Positions 3,015 through 5,194 of a stretch of DNA of 5,194 bases are shown piece after piece (the first letter of the stretch is position 1; the number at the start of each line of letters is the position of its first letter). The notes under the pieces were generated by a model. That model ran no database searches. It saw nothing but the letters and a program-made list of their open reading frames with translations, and had not been told where the DNA came from. The stretch comes from Oscillospiraceae bacterium (lineage in GTDB: Bacteria > Bacillota > Clostridia > Oscillospirales > UBA929). The DNA lies in assembly GCA_009784085.1 (NCBI GenBank), contig WRCJ01000093.1, positions 1 through 5,194 of the forward strand, written 5' to 3'. The position numbers and the translations under genes are program-made.

Positions 3015-5194
3015 CTAATTACTAAGATAGACGATATCCCCGCTAATGACAATGGCAAATATCTCCTCCCCATCCAGAAAAAACCCGCCGACGATTTCTC
3101 CGTCCAATATCGTCTCATGGAAAAATGACTCGATCACATCGATGGTCAATGGCGCAACATCATATCCTGCGCCATTGACCGCCCTGATCCGAAAGGAAAA
3201 GATGCCCGACGCGCCCGGCGTGCCCGAAATGATTCCGGTATTAGCATTGAGGGACAATCCGGGCGGCAGGCCCGTCTCACCGGCGATCAACGGCGTGACG
3301 ACCGTCCAGGAAATGGGGGCGTCGCCGGTGGCGGACAGCGCTTGCGAATACGCCACTCCGGTAGCCCCGTCTTCAAGGGAAGCGGTGGTGATCACCGGAG
3401 GATCGGCGATTGTCATGATGTACGTGCGGGAATCGACGCCGTTCGCGTTTGTAGCGGTGATCACAAAGGTATATACGCCCGCCGTCGTCGGCGTGCCTGA
3501 GAGGGCATTGTCGACGAGGGTTATTCCATTTGGCAACGATGAACCGCCCTCCAATGCCCAGCTGATCGGCTGATTGCCGTTTGCCGCCAGTGCGACTGAA
3601 AAAGCGGTGCCCCGGATCGCCGAGAGGGTTGAGCCGGTGGTGATGACCGGCGCGCCGGAAGGGCCGATGGCGATGCTGAACTGCTTTTCGTTCGCGTAAC
3701 CGCTGCCGGTGCTATTTTGCGCCCTCACGGTAAAGGTATAGATACCCTCTGCCGCCGGTATGCCGGATATCGTCGCGCCCGATAGCGACAGTCCGGGCGG
3801 CAGGCCGGTCTCGCTGCCCGCCGGGGGCAGGATCGACCAGGCGATGGGCGTGGTGCCGGTGGCCTGCAATGTCTGAGAATACACGGCGTTCACATTGCCG
3901 CTGTTGAGTGAAGCGGTCGTGATCACCGGCTTGGCGTAGACAGTGAGCGTAAAACTCTCCTCGGCAAAACCGCCGAAGTTGGATACCCTGACCGCAAAGC
4001 TATATTCGCCCGTCGATGTGGGGGTGCCGGATATACGAAACGCCATCGTCGGCGTGGCGGTGTCCGGATCGGTGACGATGGCGGTATCCCACGTGAGTCC
4101 GGGCGGCAAAGCCCCCGATACCAGCGACCAGGTGAAGGGCTGATCGCCGCTGGCTAAGATATATTCAAGGTACGCTTCACCGACGATGCCATTTTTAACT
4201 GCCGTCGTCTTGATGCCCGGCGTGGTGATGTCCAGAAAGAACACCACCGGGGCGGAATTGCCGAACTCGTTGGCGGCGACCGCGGTAAAGGTGTAGTTGC
4301 CCTCCGTCGGGATCAACCACGACAGGACGCCGTTGCTCGCCAAGGTAATGTCAATCGTGGGCGGCGGCGGCTTCGGCCCGCCCGTCCACGCGGGGCCCGC
4401 CGTCATCGTCCACGTGATGGGAGTGGAGCCGCTCGCCGATAGGACGGTGGTAAAGGGCCTATCGACACCCCCGCCCAGGACGGGCGGAGAGGTGATGACG
4501 GGCGGCGCGCCCACAAAGAGGGTAAAGGGCGATGTGGCGACAGCCGCGCCGTTTGTGATGGTAATCGAGAAGTTATACGTGCCGGTGGACGCAGGGGTGC
4601 CGGACAAGACCCCCGCCGTGCTCAGCGTCATGCCCTGCGGCAAGGTCGTACCGGCCCCGACCGACCATGCGACGGTGGCCGATGTATCAATCCCCTCCGC
4701 CACAAACTGCAACGCTCCATAGAGGACATTCACCGTGGCGCTGCGCAAGGGCGAGGTGGTCACGATCGCCAGCGCCAAGCCCGCGTCAACGATGAATTGC
4801 GCGGGCGCGGAGTTTCCGGCGATATTGGTCGCCGCCACGGTAAATGTAAACCGGCCGCTGGCGAGCGGCACACCGGTAATCGCGCCGGTATTCGCGTTTA
4901 AGGATAAACCGGTCGGGAGGCTGCCGCTTATGACCGCCCAAGTCATGGGCGTCGAGCCGGCCGCCGTCAACTGCCCTGAATAGGGGGAGCCCAAGCGGGC
5001 GTAACCGAGCGAAACGGTGGTTATGACGGGCAAGGCGTAGACATTCAGCTCAAAGAGTCGGGTGTCCTCCCCCAAATCGTTGATTGCCCTCACCGAAAAC
5101 GAATAGACGCCCGTCTGCGTGGGCGTTCCGGACAAGACGCCCGTCTCCGATAGCGTCAGCCCCGGCGGCAAATCGCCGCTCAAAAATTCCCAGG
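3015..5194 (-). CDS. Tandem putative-Ig (He_PIG) repeat protein, C-terminal part; 5' end beyond window
   Basis: Long repetitive, probably secreted or surface protein. The frame is open to the right edge, where WEFLSGDLPPGLTLS begins in mid-domain, so the start and any signal peptide lie outside; 725 complete codons are visible. It consists of one partial and seven complete domains of 84-96 residues, each following the same plan: P-V-I-T-T near the start, a Y-S-x-x-L strand, G-x-x-P-I-x-W, then LPPGLSL, a G-x-I-S-G-T-P turn, Y-x-F-x-V and A-x-N-x-x-G. This is the pattern of putative Ig (He_PIG, cadherin-like) domains, which are extracellular spacers or binding modules. After the last domain a 37-residue tail (SFFHETILDGEI to the final SN) ends the protein. 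No LPxTG signal, transmembrane helix, SLH, dockerin or choline-binding repeat is visible at the C-terminus, so any anchor or catalytic domain would have to be N-terminal. There is almost no cysteine. The exact binding role is unknown. Confidence 0.9.
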   Translation of the reverse strand, partial: WEFLSGDLPPGLTLSETGVLSGTPTQTGVYSFSVRAINDLGEDTRLFELNVYALPVITTVSLGYARLGSPYSGQLTAAGSTPMTWAVISGSLPTGLSLNANTGAITGVPLASGRFTFTVAATNIAGNSAPAQFIVDAGLALAIVTTSPLRSATVNVLYGALQFVAEGIDTSATVAWSVGAGTTLPQGMTLSTAGVLSGTPASTGTYNFSITITNGAAVATSPFTLFVGAPPVITSPPVLGGGVDRPFTTVLSASGSTPITWTMTAGPAWTGGPKPPPPTIDITLASNGVLSWLIPTEGNYTFTAVAANEFGNSAPVVFFLDITTPGIKTTAVKNGIVGEAYLEYILASGDQPFTWSLVSGALPPGLTWDTAIVTDPDTATPTMAFRISGTPTSTGEYSFAVRVSNFGGFAEESFTLTVYAKPVITTASLNSGNVNAVYSQTLQATGTTPIAWSILPPAGSETGLPPGLSLSGATISGIPAAEGIYTFTVRAQNSTGSGYANEKQFSIAIGPSGAPVITTGSTLSAIRGTAFSVALAANGNQPISWALEGGSSLPNGITLVDNALSGTPTTAGVYTFVITATNANGVDSRTYIMTIADPPVITTASLEDGATGVAYSQALSATGDAPISWTVVTPLIAGETGLPPGLSLNANTGIISGTPGASGIFSFRIRAVNGAGYDVAPLTIDVIESFFHETILDGEIVGGFFLDGEEIFAIVISGDIVYLSN
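3129..5194 (-). repeat. Array of seven complete and one partial Ig-like domain repeats
   Basis: Domain boundaries by alignment of the P-V-I-T-T starts, in protein order: partial 5034-5194, then 4779-5033, 4506-4778, 4221-4505, 3933-4220, 3654-3932, 3402-3653 and 3129-3401. The domains differ clearly in protein sequence, so the array is mostly old. The domains at 3654-3932 and 3129-3401 are the closest pair, both with an ETGLPPGLSL insert form and AVYSQ/VAYSQ strands. The domain at 4221-4505 is the most divergent: a proline-rich GGPKPPPPTIDIT stretch replaces its LPPGLSL segment. Confidence 0.85.

Noticed and set aside
2900..3118. Minus-strand 72-codon frame overlapping the end of the Ig-repeat gene, with a hydrophobic stretch
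   Set aside because: About half of it overlaps the real coding sequence in another frame, there is no clear ribosome site, and the rest lies in featureless intergenic sequence.
3015..3401. Diversity-generating retroelement variable region at the C-terminus of the Ig-repeat protein
   Set aside because: There is no C-type-lectin-like ending, no nearby template repeat that I can see and no reverse transcriptase in the window.
3046..4983. Several plus-strand frames (66-175 codons) opposite the Ig-repeat gene
   Set aside because: They recur because the repeated, GC-rich domains leave stop-free antisense frames; their translations mirror the repeat and show no independent motif.
5181..5183. Start codon of the Ig-repeat protein at 5183
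   Set aside because: The codon is TTG inside a domain; the frame continues upstream with W-E-F to the window edge and there is no Shine-Dalgarno, so the gene begins beyond the window.

Overview
The window looks like a piece of a Bacillota (probably clostridial) chromosome. This rests on an LplB-type sugar permease, a divergently encoded LacI-family repressor, strong purine-rich Shine-Dalgarno sequences with GTG starts, near-consensus sigma-A promoters, and a long secreted-type protein built of tandem putative-Ig (He_PIG) domains. The assignment is by family resemblance; no species can be named. No RNA gene, CRISPR array, insertion sequence or integrase is visible.

Layout, left to right. (1) 1-781, minus strand: the first 260 residues of an ABC transporter inner-membrane permease, cut by the left window edge. 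(2) 782-1093: a 312-base divergent control region. It has a sigma-A promoter facing each way, both -35 boxes lie inside copies of a 15-base repeat, and a perfect 12-base palindrome and a triplicated 7-mer lie among them. (3) 1094-2134, plus strand: a LacI/GalR-family repressor. (4) 2171-2800, minus strand: a hicA-hicB toxin-antitoxin operon with a fully consensus promoter at 2826-2854 overlapped by three ACACGT/ACGTGT half-sites. (5) 2879-3014: no gene or convincing signal. (6) 3015-5194, minus strand: the C-terminal 725 residues of a very long Ig-repeat protein, with seven complete domains, one partial domain and a short tail without a recognised wall anchor. Its start lies beyond the right edge.

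How the parts work together. The repressor and permease are the classic pair of a carbohydrate-responsive regulator and the transporter it controls, probably by binding the shared intergenic region when sugar is absent. The hicAB operon is self-contained and probably autoregulated through HicB. It sits between two unrelated units and converges on the repressor gene. The Ig-repeat protein is probably a surface or secreted binding protein, unrelated to the sugar unit as far as this window shows.

The window is mostly ordinary accessory chromosome. I see no clear new system. The points most worth a second look are the architecture of the two control regions, a repressor hinge that lacks its usual leucine, and the anchorless C-terminus of the Ig-repeat protein.
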